Assembly: GCA_009782025.1 (NCBI GenBank) | Contig: WQUQ01000056.1 | Location: 1 to 16,261, forward strand | From: Desulfobulbus sp. | GTDB taxonomy: Bacteria; Pseudomonadota; Gammaproteobacteria; Burkholderiales; Rhodocyclaceae | Direction of reading: 5' to 3' | Length of the DNA stretch: 16,261 nt | Shown here: piece by piece, positions 10,629 to 16,261 of the stretch | Numbering within the stretch: position 1 is the stretch's first letter | How the letters are laid out: every line of letters begins with the position of its first letter | Program-made: the position numbers and the translations under genes | Notes under the pieces: generated by a model | Told to the model about the DNA's origin: nothing | Databases searched by the model: none | What the model saw: only the letters and a program-made list of their open reading frames with translations

Positions 10629-12413
10629 TCAAGCCTCGTCGGCAGGCGGCGCGACCTTGATGATTTCTTCCAGCGAGGTGACGCCCTGGGCCGCCTTCAT
10701 CGCCCCGGAAATGCGCAAGGGCCGCATGCCTTCGCGGTAGCACTGGTCGCGCAGGCGGGCCACATCCATTTGCGGCGTAATCAGCTTGCGCACCTCGACC
10801 GAGTTGAGCAGGATTTCATAAATGCCGACGCGCCCGGCGTAGCCGGTCATGCGGCATTCGAGGCAGCCGACGGGCTGCCAGAGTTGCGCCGGTTCCGCCG
10901 CCTTCCACGGCGCCACCAGGGCGCGCCAGGCCGCCCGCTGGTCGTCGCTGAGCGGCGTCGCCTTGCGGCACTGCGGGCAAAGCGTGCGCACCAGGCGCTG
11001 GGCCATGACGCCGAGCAAGGTCGAGTTGATGAGGTAGGCCGGCACGCCGAGGTCGAGCAGGCGGGTGACGGCGGCGGGCGCATCGTTGGTGTGCAGGGTC
11101 GATAGCACCAGGTGGCCGGTCAGCGCGGCCTGCACGGCCATTTCCGCCGTTTCCAGATCGCGGATCTCGCCAATCATGATGATGTCGGGGTCTTGCCGCA
11201 TCAGCGCCCGCACGCCGTCGGCGAAAGCGATGTCGATGTTGTGCTGAACCTGCATCTGGTTGAACGAGTCTTCGACCATCTCGATCGGGTCTTCGATGGT
11301 GCACACATTGACTTCCGGCGTCGCCAACTGCTTGAGCGTCGTGTACAGCGTCGTCGTCTTGCCCGAACCGGTCGGGCCGGTGACCAGCACGATGCCGTTC
11401 GGCGCGGTGCTCATCTGTTGCCAGCGCTTGCGATCATCGTCGGAAAAGCCAAGGGCGCGAAAATCGCGGACCAGGACTTCCGGGTCGAAGATGCGCATCA
11501 CCAGCTTCTCGCCAAAGGCCGTCGGCAGCGTGGACAGGCGCAGTTCAACCTCCTGGCCGCCTGGCGTGCGGGTTTTGACACGTCCGTCCTGCGGGCGGCG
11601 CTTCTCGATCACGTCCATCCGCCCGAGCAGCTTGATGCGGCTGGTCATGGCGTTCATCACCGCCATCGGAATCTGGTACACCTGATGCAGCACCCCGTCG
11701 ATGCGAAAACGCACGATGCCGAGATCGCGCCGCGGCTCGACGTGGATGTCGGAGGCGCGCTGGTCGAAGGCGTATTGCCACAGCCAGTCGACGATATGGA
11801 CGATGTGCTGGTCGTTGGCATCGAACTGGCGGTTGCCCTTGCCCAGTTCGACCAGTTGCTCGAAACTCGACAGGCCGGCCGTGGTTTCGCCGCGCGTCGC
11901 CGCCTTCTTGACCGACTTGGCCAGATTGAAGAATTCGACCAGATAGCGGCCAATGTCCTCGGGATTGGCCAGCACCCGGCGAATGTCCTTGCGCAGGATC
12001 GGCCGCAATTCCTCGACCCATTCGCGGACGAACGGCTCGGCAGTGGCGATCACCACCTCGCGCGCCGTGACCTTCACCGGCAGGATGCCGAAACGCGCCG
12101 CATAGGCGCTGGACATCACTTCGGCGACGCCGGTGAAGTCGATCTTGAGCGGATCAATGTGCAGGTAATCAAGGCCGCAGCGTCCGGCCAGCCACTCGGT
12201 CAACGCCTCCAGCCCGAGCAGGAGGGCCGGCGGCTTCAAGGAACGCCATTTCTGCTCGGCAATGACAATCAACGGATGGGTCTTGCCGCCATGCAAACGC
12301 TGCTCATGTTTCAAGGCATCGGCCATCTCGACCGCCACCAGGCCGTCGTGGACCATCATTTTCAGCACTTCGGCCAGGGTCAGCCGGTGCTCGCTCACGG
12401 ATTTGTCATTCAT
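10629..12413 (-). CDS. GspE/PilB-family secretion or pilus assembly ATPase
   Basis: Hexameric cytosolic ATPase of the type II secretion / type IV pilus class. ATG at 12413 gives 594 residues; a TTG three codons earlier is possible. The N-terminal MshEN/GspE_N-like region spans about 1-160. The catalytic core has Walker A GPTGSGKTTTLY (346-357), Asp box CTIEDPIE (371-378), Walker B RQDPDIIMIGEIRD (406-419) and His box LTGHLVLSTLHTNDA (431-445). Two CxxC pairs (479/482 and 517/520) form the zinc site typical of GspE/PilB and absent from PilT. No gsp or pil genes are in the window, so the partner machine cannot be named. No Shine-Dalgarno sequence is visible. An extended -10 ends eight bases before the ATG. 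It follows htpG but is separated from it by a terminator. Confidence 0.92.
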   Translation of the reverse strand: MNDKSVSEHRLTLAEVLKMMVHDGLVAVEMADALKHEQRLHGGKTHPLIVIAEQKWRSLKPPALLLGLEALTEWLAGRCGLDYLHIDPLKIDFTGVAEVMSSAYAARFGILPVKVTAREVVIATAEPFVREWVEELRPILRKDIRRVLANPEDIGRYLVEFFNLAKSVKKAATRGETTAGLSSFEQLVELGKGNRQFDANDQHIVHIVDWLWQYAFDQRASDIHVEPRRDLGIVRFRIDGVLHQVYQIPMAVMNAMTSRIKLLGRMDVIEKRRPQDGRVKTRTPGGQEVELRLSTLPTAFGEKLVMRIFDPEVLVRDFRALGFSDDDRKRWQQMSTAPNGIVLVTGPTGSGKTTTLYTTLKQLATPEVNVCTIEDPIEMVEDSFNQMQVQHNIDIAFADGVRALMRQDPDIIMIGEIRDLETAEMAVQAALTGHLVLSTLHTNDAPAAVTRLLDLGVPAYLINSTLLGVMAQRLVRTLCPQCRKATPLSDDQRAAWRALVAPWKAAEPAQLWQPVGCLECRMTGYAGRVGIYEILLNSVEVRKLITPQMDVARLRDQCYREGMRPLRISGAMKAAQGVTSLEEIIKVAPPADEA

Positions 12414-12420
12414 CGGCGGC

Positions 12421-12429
12421 AATATAGCA
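12421..12429 (-). promoter_or_regulatory. Extended -10 promoter directly before the GspE/PilB-like gene
   Basis: Minus-strand TGCTATATT is an extended -10 (TGn + TATATT at 12426-12421). The -35 at 17 bases is poor. A start site about seven bases downstream would fall at 12414, next to the ATG at 12413, which would make the mRNA leaderless. Confidence 0.45.
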
Positions 12430-12487
12430 TGCCCATTCGCCGCTCATTCGCGCCGTCCGCAAGCGCCCTCGCCGGGCGCACCCCATG

Positions 12488-12511
12488 AAAAAACGGGGCC
12501 GCGGCCCCGTT
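12488..12511 (-). terminator. Intrinsic terminator after htpG
   Basis: On the minus strand the palindrome ACGGGGCC-GC-GGCCCCGT (plus arms 12493-12500 and 12503-12510) runs into six T residues, five bases after the htpG stop. Strong GC stem plus U tract. It separates htpG from the downstream ATPase gene. Confidence 0.92.
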
Positions 12512-12515
12512 CTCC

Positions 12516-14438
12516 TTACTTGCCCGAAAGAGCCAGCATCAGGTCGTTGATGCGCTTGACGAAACCGGCGGGATCGTCAAGCTGGCCGCCCTCGGCCAGA
12601 AGCGCCTGCTCGAACAGCAGCGCCGCCCAGTCGTCGAAGCGGGCTTCCTCGTATTTCAGGCGCATCACCGCCGGGTGCTGCGGGTTGATTTCGAGGATGG
12701 GCTTGACGTTCGGTGCCTTCTGCCCGGCCGCCTTCAAGAGCCGGGCCAGGTTGCCGGAGGGATCATGCTCGTCGGAAACCAGGCAGGAGGGCGAATCGGT
12801 CAGGCGGTGCGTGATGCGCACGTCCTTGATCTTGTCGCCGAGCGCAGTCTTGACCTTTTCCAGCAATGTCTTGTACTCGTCGGCGGCCTTCTCGGCTTCC
12901 TGTTTCTCGGCTTCGTCCTCCAGCTTGCCGAGATCCAGGCCGCCCCTGGCGACGGATTGCAGCGCCTTGCCCTCGAATTCGGTGAGATGGCCGACCACCC
13001 ATTCGTCGACGCGGTCGGACAAGAGCAGCACCTCGATGCCCTTTTTCTTGAAAATTTCCAGATGCGGGCTGTTTTTCGCGGCATTGAAACTGTCGGCGGT
13101 CACAAAATAAATCTTCTCCTGGCCTTCCTTCATGCGGGCGATGTAGTCGGCGAGCGAGACGATCTGTTGGTCGCCGTCACCGTGGGTGGAGGCAAAGCGC
13201 AGCAGGCCGGCGATCTTGTCCTTGTTGGCGAAATCCTCGCCGATGCCTTCTTTCAGCACGTTGCCGAAGGCTTCCCAGAATTTGCCGTACTTTTCCTTGT
13301 CGGCGGCGTCCTCGCTATTGGCCAGCCCTTCGAGCATGGCCAGCACCTTGCGTGTACAGCCGCTCCTGATGGTGTCGATATCCTTGCTCTGTTGCAGGAT
13401 TTCGCGCGACACGTTGAGCGGCAGATCGGCCGAATCGACGACGCCGCGCACGAAGCGCAGGTAGAGCGGCATCAGTTGCTCGGCGTCGTCCATGATGAAG
13501 ACGCGGCGGACATAGAGCTTGATGCCGTGGCGGGCGTTGCGATCCCACAGATCGAAGGGGGCGCGCGCCGGGATGTAGAGGAGCTGCGTGTATTCCTGCT
13601 TGCCTTCGACGCGGGCGTGCGTCCAGCACAGCGGGTTCTCGAAATCATGGGCGACGTGCTTGTAGAACTCCTGGTACTGCTCGTCGCTGATCTCCGACTT
13701 GGCGCGCACCCACATCGCGCCGGCCTGGTTGACCGTCTCGTCCTCGTCGGTCATGACCTGCTCGTTCTTGTCCTTGTCCCATTCCTCCTTCTTCATGACG
13801 ATGGGCAGGGCGATGTGATCCGAGTATTTGCGGATGATGGACTTCAGCTTCCAGGCATTGAGAAAATCGTCCTCGCCCTCGCGCAGATGCAGGATCACGT
13901 CGGTGCCGCGACCGGCCTTGTCGACCATCTCGACGCTGTACTCGCCCTCGCCCGCCGATTCCCATTTCACCGCCTGCCCGGCCTCGACGCCGGCGCGGCG
14001 GGAAATCACCGTCACCTTGTCGGCGACGATGAAGGAAGAATAGAAGCCGACGCCGAACTGGCCGATCAGATGCGCATCCCTGGCCTGATCGCCGGTCAAG
14101 GCCGAGAAAAACTCCTTGGTCCCCGACTTGGCGATGGTGCCGAGATGGGCGACCGCCTCGTCGCGCGACAGGCCGACGCCATTGTCGGCAATGGTGATGG
14201 TGCGCGCTTCCTTGTCGAAAGCGACGCGAATCCGCAACTCGCTGTCGTCGCCGTACAGCGCGGCATTGTTCAGCGCCTCGAAACGCAGCTTGTCGCAGGC
14301 GTCGGAGGCATTGGAAATCAGTTCGCGCAGGAAGATTTCCTTGTTGCTGTACAAGGAATGGATCATCAACTGCAACAGTTGCTTGACTTCCGTCTGGAAG
14401 CCGAGGGTCTCGCGGTTAGCGGTGGCGGACTCGGACAT
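12516..14438 (-). CDS. htpG: Chaperone HtpG (bacterial Hsp90)
   Basis: Cytosolic ATP-dependent Hsp90 chaperone, homodimeric. ATG at 14438 (640 residues, [20 protein letters not shown]) has GGGAG eight bases upstream. A longer in-frame start at 14561 would read through the heat-shock promoter and is rejected. The GHKL ATPase domain (1-225) shows E39 and N43 in [15 protein letters not shown]85 in IADNGVGL and the lid motif [11 protein letters not shown] (126-136). The middle domain has the [13 protein letters not shown] motif with the phosphate-contact arginine. The dimerisation domain runs to the end (about 520-640). Expression is expected from a sigma-32 promoter 38-70 bases upstream and ends at the terminator just past the stop. 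Confidence 0.97.
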   Translation of the reverse strand: MSESATANRETLGFQTEVKQLLQLMIHSLYSNKEIFLRELISNASDACDKLRFEALNNAALYGDDSELRIRVAFDKEARTITIADNGVGLSRDEAVAHLGTIAKSGTKEFFSALTGDQARDAHLIGQFGVGFYSSFIVADKVTVISRRAGVEAGQAVKWESAGEGEYSVEMVDKAGRGTDVILHLREGEDDFLNAWKLKSIIRKYSDHIALPIVMKKEEWDKDKNEQVMTDEDETVNQAGAMWVRAKSEISDEQYQEFYKHVAHDFENPLCWTHARVEGKQEYTQLLYIPARAPFDLWDRNARHGIKLYVRRVFIMDDAEQLMPLYLRFVRGVVDSADLPLNVSREILQQSKDIDTIRSGCTRKVLAMLEGLANSEDAADKEKYGKFWEAFGNVLKEGIGEDFANKDKIAGLLRFASTHGDGDQQIVSLADYIARMKEGQEKIYFVTADSFNAAKNSPHLEIFKKKGIEVLLLSDRVDEWVVGHLTEFEGKALQSVARGGLDLGKLEDEAEKQEAEKAADEYKTLLEKVKTALGDKIKDVRITHRLTDSPSCLVSDEHDPSGNLARLLKAAGQKAPNVKPILEINPQHPAVMRLKYEEARFDDWAALLFEQALLAEGGQLDDPAGFVKRINDLMLALSGK

Positions 14439-14482
14439 GCTTGAAACTCCCAATCGAGATAACGACAAAAAGGTGAGTTTCG

Positions 14483-14510
14483 AAATGGGGCCATCCGCCC
14501 CGATTTCAAG
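14483..14510 (-). promoter_or_regulatory. htpG: Sigma-32 (RpoH) heat-shock promoter of htpG
   Basis: On the minus strand CTTGAAA (14510-14504), a 13-base spacer and CCCCATTT (14490-14483) match the RpoH consensus CTTGAAA-N11-16-CCCCATnT at every specified base. The start site would be near 14476, giving a leader of about 38 bases to the htpG ATG. Confidence 0.9.
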
Positions 14511-14646
14511 TCCTGAATTCAGCTTTTTGACAGACAACCCGCTCCAGCACCCACCGCCCAAAGTCGGGAAGGCGACGTGTTACAGCGTGAACTGAGTCAA
14601 AGGCCACCTATAACCCCCGCCAGAACATACAAGATGGCCTTCGGCC

Positions 14647-14675
14647 TTGCCGAATCACCTCAGATAAAGTATGAT
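14647..14675 (+). promoter_or_regulatory. Sigma-70 promoter of the toxin-antitoxin pair
   Basis: TTGCCG (14647-14652), a 17-base spacer and TATGAT (14670-14675), with a start expected near 14682, about 34 bases before the antitoxin ATG. The A/T-rich stretch around the -10 contrasts with the GC-rich core genes. AbrB-type antitoxins normally repress such a promoter; that is inferred here. Confidence 0.6.
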
Positions 14676-14715
14676 TTTACAACTTTCTGAAATTATTACC
14701 TCGTGGGAGTACGCC

Positions 14716-14988
14716 ATGTCTCTTGTGACCGTCAAGCCCAAATTCCAAGTCACGATTCCGGCCAGATTGCGCGAACAAATTGCCCTACAGGAAGGCGACG
14801 TGCTCGATGCCGTACTGGTGCAAGAAGGGATCTTGCTGCGCCCCAAGGTGGTTATAGACAAGCACGCCGTGGCAGACCAGTTGAAGGCGGTCTTTGCCAA
14901 AGCGCCTATTGATCCTCGTAATGAATCGGCGATCATGCAAGAAGCCATCGGCGACATCGCCGCCTACCGGGCCTCAAAGCGCGATTGA
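14716..14988 (+). CDS. AbrB/MazE-type antitoxin (SpoVT-AbrB domain)
   Basis: Probable antitoxin and autorepressor of the following PIN toxin. ATG at 14716 has GGGAG six bases upstream and gives 90 residues; an in-frame start at 14671 lies inside the promoter and is rejected. Residues 3-47 (VTVKPKFQVTIPARLREQIA, then LQEGDVLDAVL) form the swapped-hairpin AbrB DNA-binding fold. The C-terminal half (KHAVADQLKAVF; SAIMQEAIGDIAAYRASK) is helical and charged, suitable for wrapping the toxin. It lies three bases before the toxin gene on the same strand. Confidence 0.88.
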   Translation: MSLVTVKPKFQVTIPARLREQIALQEGDVLDAVLVQEGILLRPKVVIDKHAVADQLKAVFAKAPIDPRNESAIMQEAIGDIAAYRASKRD

Positions 14989-14991
14989 TCT

Positions 14992-15378
14992 ATGCGAGTA
15001 GTGATTGATTGCAACGTATTGATTGCGGCGGCTCATAGCGAAGGAACTTGTCGCGCCGCCATTCTTCGTGCCGTGGAATGTGACGATATTTTCGTATCCG
15101 CCCCTATCTTGGCGGAGTATCGCGATGTAGCCATGCGTCCCAAGCATCGCAAATATCAATCAACCGCTTTGTCTGTTATCAACCTGCTGAAAAGTGTGGC
15201 GCGCCAAGTTGATCTACTGGAAACAAGCCCCGTGCTGCCTGACCTCAAAGACGGTATGTATCTGGCAACGGCACTGGCCTCCCAGGCAGACGCCATCATC
15301 ACAGGCAACACCAAGGATTTCCCTCCAGAATTGTGTGCCCCCGTTCGTATACTGACACCACGCGCGTATCTGGATTGA
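14992..15378 (+). CDS. PIN-domain toxin of a type II toxin-antitoxin system
   Basis: 128 residues, the length of the 'putative toxin component, PIN family' group. Expected to be an Mg-dependent RNase that cuts cellular RNA when free of antitoxin. The acidic sites are D6 (MRVVIDCNVL), E42 (APILAEYRDV), D84/D87 (LPDLKDGMYLATAL) and D100/D109 (ADAIITGNTKDF). The usual D-D pair in the third motif is spaced as D-L-K-D here, and the TGN(T)KDF motif is typical. The start three bases after the antitoxin stop has little Shine-Dalgarno sequence, so translation is probably coupled. The downstream neighbour is an integrase remnant on the opposite strand. Confidence 0.87.
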   Translation: MRVVIDCNVLIAAAHSEGTCRAAILRAVECDDIFVSAPILAEYRDVAMRPKHRKYQSTALSVINLLKSVARQVDLLETSPVLPDLKDGMYLATALASQADAIITGNTKDFPPELCAPVRILTPRAYLD

Positions 15379-15380
15379 TG

Positions 15381-15420
15381 GGAAAGCCGCATATCGACTG
15401 GCGTTTCGGGCCGACTTTCC
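15381..15420. repeat. Imperfect inverted repeat between toxin and integrase tail
   Basis: GGAAAGCCG (15381-15389) pairs with CGACTTTCC (15412-15420), 8 of 9 matches, around a 22-base loop. It starts three bases after the toxin stop and ends ten bases before the integrase stop on the other strand. It could end transcription from both sides, though there are no T tracts, or mark the element end. Confidence 0.4.
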
Positions 15421-15430
15421 ATGGTAGGTG

Positions 15431-15658
15431 TTAGTCGCCGAGCAGATGCTGTGCTGATACCCGTGTCTGGGTCGTGATCGGTTGAATACCCGCTTGTTCC
15501 AGCATCCACGCCTCGATCTGATCGTGCCATTTGCGCAACAAGTCCAGCGGGCGACGACGGTAGTGTTTCTCGGCGATGGCGGATGGCTTGTGTCCTTGAA
15601 TTTGCGCGACGATGCCCACCGGTACCTCCACCCATTCCGACAATGTACCGAATGAGCG
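15431..15658 (-). pseudogene. Tyrosine recombinase (phage-type integrase), C-terminal fragment
   Basis: About 76 codons in one frame from near CGC at 15658 to TAA at 15433-15431: RSFGTLSEWVEVPVGIVAQI, then QGHKPSAIAEKHYRRRPLDL. This is the C-terminal end of the integrase family of integrative elements, with the catalytic His in GHKPSA and nucleophile Tyr in EKHY. The R in RSF is likely the end of the H-x-x-R box. The tail LLRKWHDQIEAWMLEQAGI is also typical. The N-terminal arm-binding, core-binding and first Arg regions are missing. Upstream in this frame a TGA appears within about seven codons, and the DNA instead encodes the start of another protein. No start codon with a ribosome binding site serves this frame, so it is inactive. 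Confidence 0.85.
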
Positions 15659-15863
15659 TGAACACGGATGCTGGCCTCACCTGACCCATCGGTAGTCGCA
15701 CATCGGCAACACGTTGAACCACCGCCGACATTGTGGACAGGAAGGACAGCGCTGTCATGGGCATCGGTGCTTGCACAACGCCATGGACTTCAAGGATCGC
15801 GTTTTCGATGGACTTGAAAAACATGCTGGTTGGATATTGTTGCTGCAAAAGGGGCGAGTTCAC
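15650..15863 (-). pseudogene. DUF3987-like protein, 5' fragment fused to integrase remnant
   Basis: Starts at GTG 15863 with AAAGGAGG six bases upstream (15877-15870) and overlaps the preceding HTH gene as GTGA. About 71 codons (MNSPLLQQQYPTSMFFKS; ENAILEVHGVVQAPMPMTAL; VVQRVADVRLPMGQVRPASV; FTLI) resemble the N-terminus of DUF3987 proteins of integrative elements. In those, a YP...AI-EV...QAP...ALS...DV-P-G...P-S pattern precedes a P-loop. I recalled this pattern and did not search it. The similarity stops at about 15651, exactly where integrase similarity begins in another frame. The frame stays open to 15156 by chance but encodes only the shadow of the integrase and toxin. The P-loop and ATPase part are gone. 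Confidence 0.65.
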
Positions 15864-16096
15864 TCTGTGCCTCCTTTCGGAGCACTATCGTCGTGTTCAG
15901 CTTCAATGTTCCGCGCCGTGCCATGTTTCAGCTTGCCGATTTCTTGGGCATTCCAAAACAAGCGCCGGTTGGTGGCCTTCTGGGGGCGGACCCCGAAGTA
16001 GGCGCCTTTCTGGGAAAATGCTTTGCGCAGGGTCTGCGGGCGAAGGTGAAGGACAGCGGACGTGCCCACCTGAGACGATTCTCCGCATTTTCCCAC
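15860..16096 (-). CDS. Small HTH protein, excisionase/AlpA-like
   Basis: 78 residues from GTG 16096, apparently intact. Residues 9-50 (QVGTSAVLHLRPQTLRKAFS; FGVRPQKATNRRLFWNAQEI) resemble the MerR/excisionase-type winged HTH of AlpA-like regulators in mobile elements: helix, R-P-Q-T-L-R recognition turn, R-P...N-R-R-L-F-W wing, final helix. The C-terminal 25 residues are acidic and polar. The last codons contain the ribosome binding site for the DUF3987 fragment, and the stop overlaps its GTG start (GTGA), so the two were one operon. The start is uncertain and no clear Shine-Dalgarno sequence precedes it. Whether it is still expressed cannot be told. It probably controlled excision or transfer genes of the lost element. 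Confidence 0.6.
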   Translation of the reverse strand: MGKCGESSQVGTSAVLHLRPQTLRKAFSQKGAYFGVRPQKATNRRLFWNAQEIGKLKHGTARNIEAEHDDSAPKGGTE

Positions 16097-16188
16097 GCGA
16101 GGCTGAACTTTCGCTCGGCACCGGCCATAGGTGCCAGTATTTTTAAGCCTCTGTCTTTTGCATCATTTCCATCTCCAAGGTTGAAACC

Positions 16189-16233
16189 ACCGGCTTTAGC
16201 CGGTCAGCTTTAGCGCCGCTGTCTTTGGCGGCG
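16189..16233. repeat. Paired hairpins resembling an IS200/IS605 or REP-type end
   Basis: A perfect hairpin ACCGGC-TTTA-GCCGGT (16189-16204) is followed by CGCCGC (16214-16219) pairing with GCGGCG (16228-16233). CTTTAGC is repeated at 16194-16200 and 16208-16214. A TTTA-loop, GC-stem hairpin near a TTTCAA sequence (minus strand) is characteristic of IS200/IS605 ends and of REP elements. No transposase is visible before the edge. Confidence 0.45.
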
Positions 16234-16261
16234 GTTGATGCTCCACTGACGGTTGATGGGG

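Noticed and set aside
10622..10638. Hairpin CGAGGC-ATCAA-GCCTCG at the convergent ends of the SH3 and ATPase genes
   Set aside because: Short stem without a T tract on either strand, and one arm is ATPase coding sequence. Too weak to call a terminator.
12675..14444. A 589-codon plus-strand open frame opposite htpG
   Set aside because: Antisense shadow of a complete Hsp90 gene with a clear promoter, start and terminator.
15156..15863. A 235-codon minus-strand frame as one real gene
   Set aside because: Only the first ~71 codons look protein-like. The rest is antisense to the toxin or out of frame with the integrase fragment.

Overview
The window reads as chromosomal DNA of a high-GC betaproteobacterium, most likely Rhodocyclales (a Dechloromonas/Azonexus/Accumulibacter-like lineage). 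This placement rests on gene order and protein style and was not tested by a search. From right to left on the minus strand, positions 9601 to 1 hold a TCA-cycle cluster: a GntR/HutC-type regulator, then sdhC-sdhD-sdhA-sdhB-sdhE (succinate dehydrogenase and its FAD assembly factor), gltA (citrate synthase), sucA and the 5' part of sucB (2-oxoglutarate dehydrogenase E1 and E2; sucB runs off the left edge). The sdh genes overlap or nearly touch. A strong intrinsic terminator lies between gltA and sucA, so the cluster is at least partly split into two expression units. The regulator gene carries a palindrome in its own promoter region, and the core of that palindrome recurs at the sdhC -10 box. 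This suggests autoregulation plus control of sdh.

Positions 9602 to 10608 hold a divergent, secreted SH3-domain protein with a long Pro/Arg/Gly-rich tail. It converges on a GspE/PilB-family secretion ATPase (10629-12413, minus) that has no secretion or pilus partners here and may be read from a leaderless mRNA. Upstream of it is htpG (Hsp90), with a rho-independent terminator directly behind it and a near-consensus sigma-32 heat-shock promoter in front.

Right of htpG the character changes to accessory DNA. A plus-strand toxin-antitoxin pair (AbrB/MazE-type antitoxin, PIN-domain toxin) with its own sigma-70 promoter is followed by the wreck of an integrative element on the minus strand. The wreck comprises an excisionase/AlpA-like HTH gene, the first ~70 codons of what looks like a DUF3987 gene (overlapping start, strong ribosome binding site), and, joined out of frame, the last ~75 codons of a tyrosine integrase. 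The last ~75 bases contain two hairpins with a TTTA loop or repeats resembling an IS200/IS605 or REP-type end.

The best leads are the integrase/DUF3987 deletion scar, the shared regulator motif at gntR and sdhC, the altered RGxxE motif in SdhE, and the structured right edge. I do not see a clearly new defence or catalytic system.
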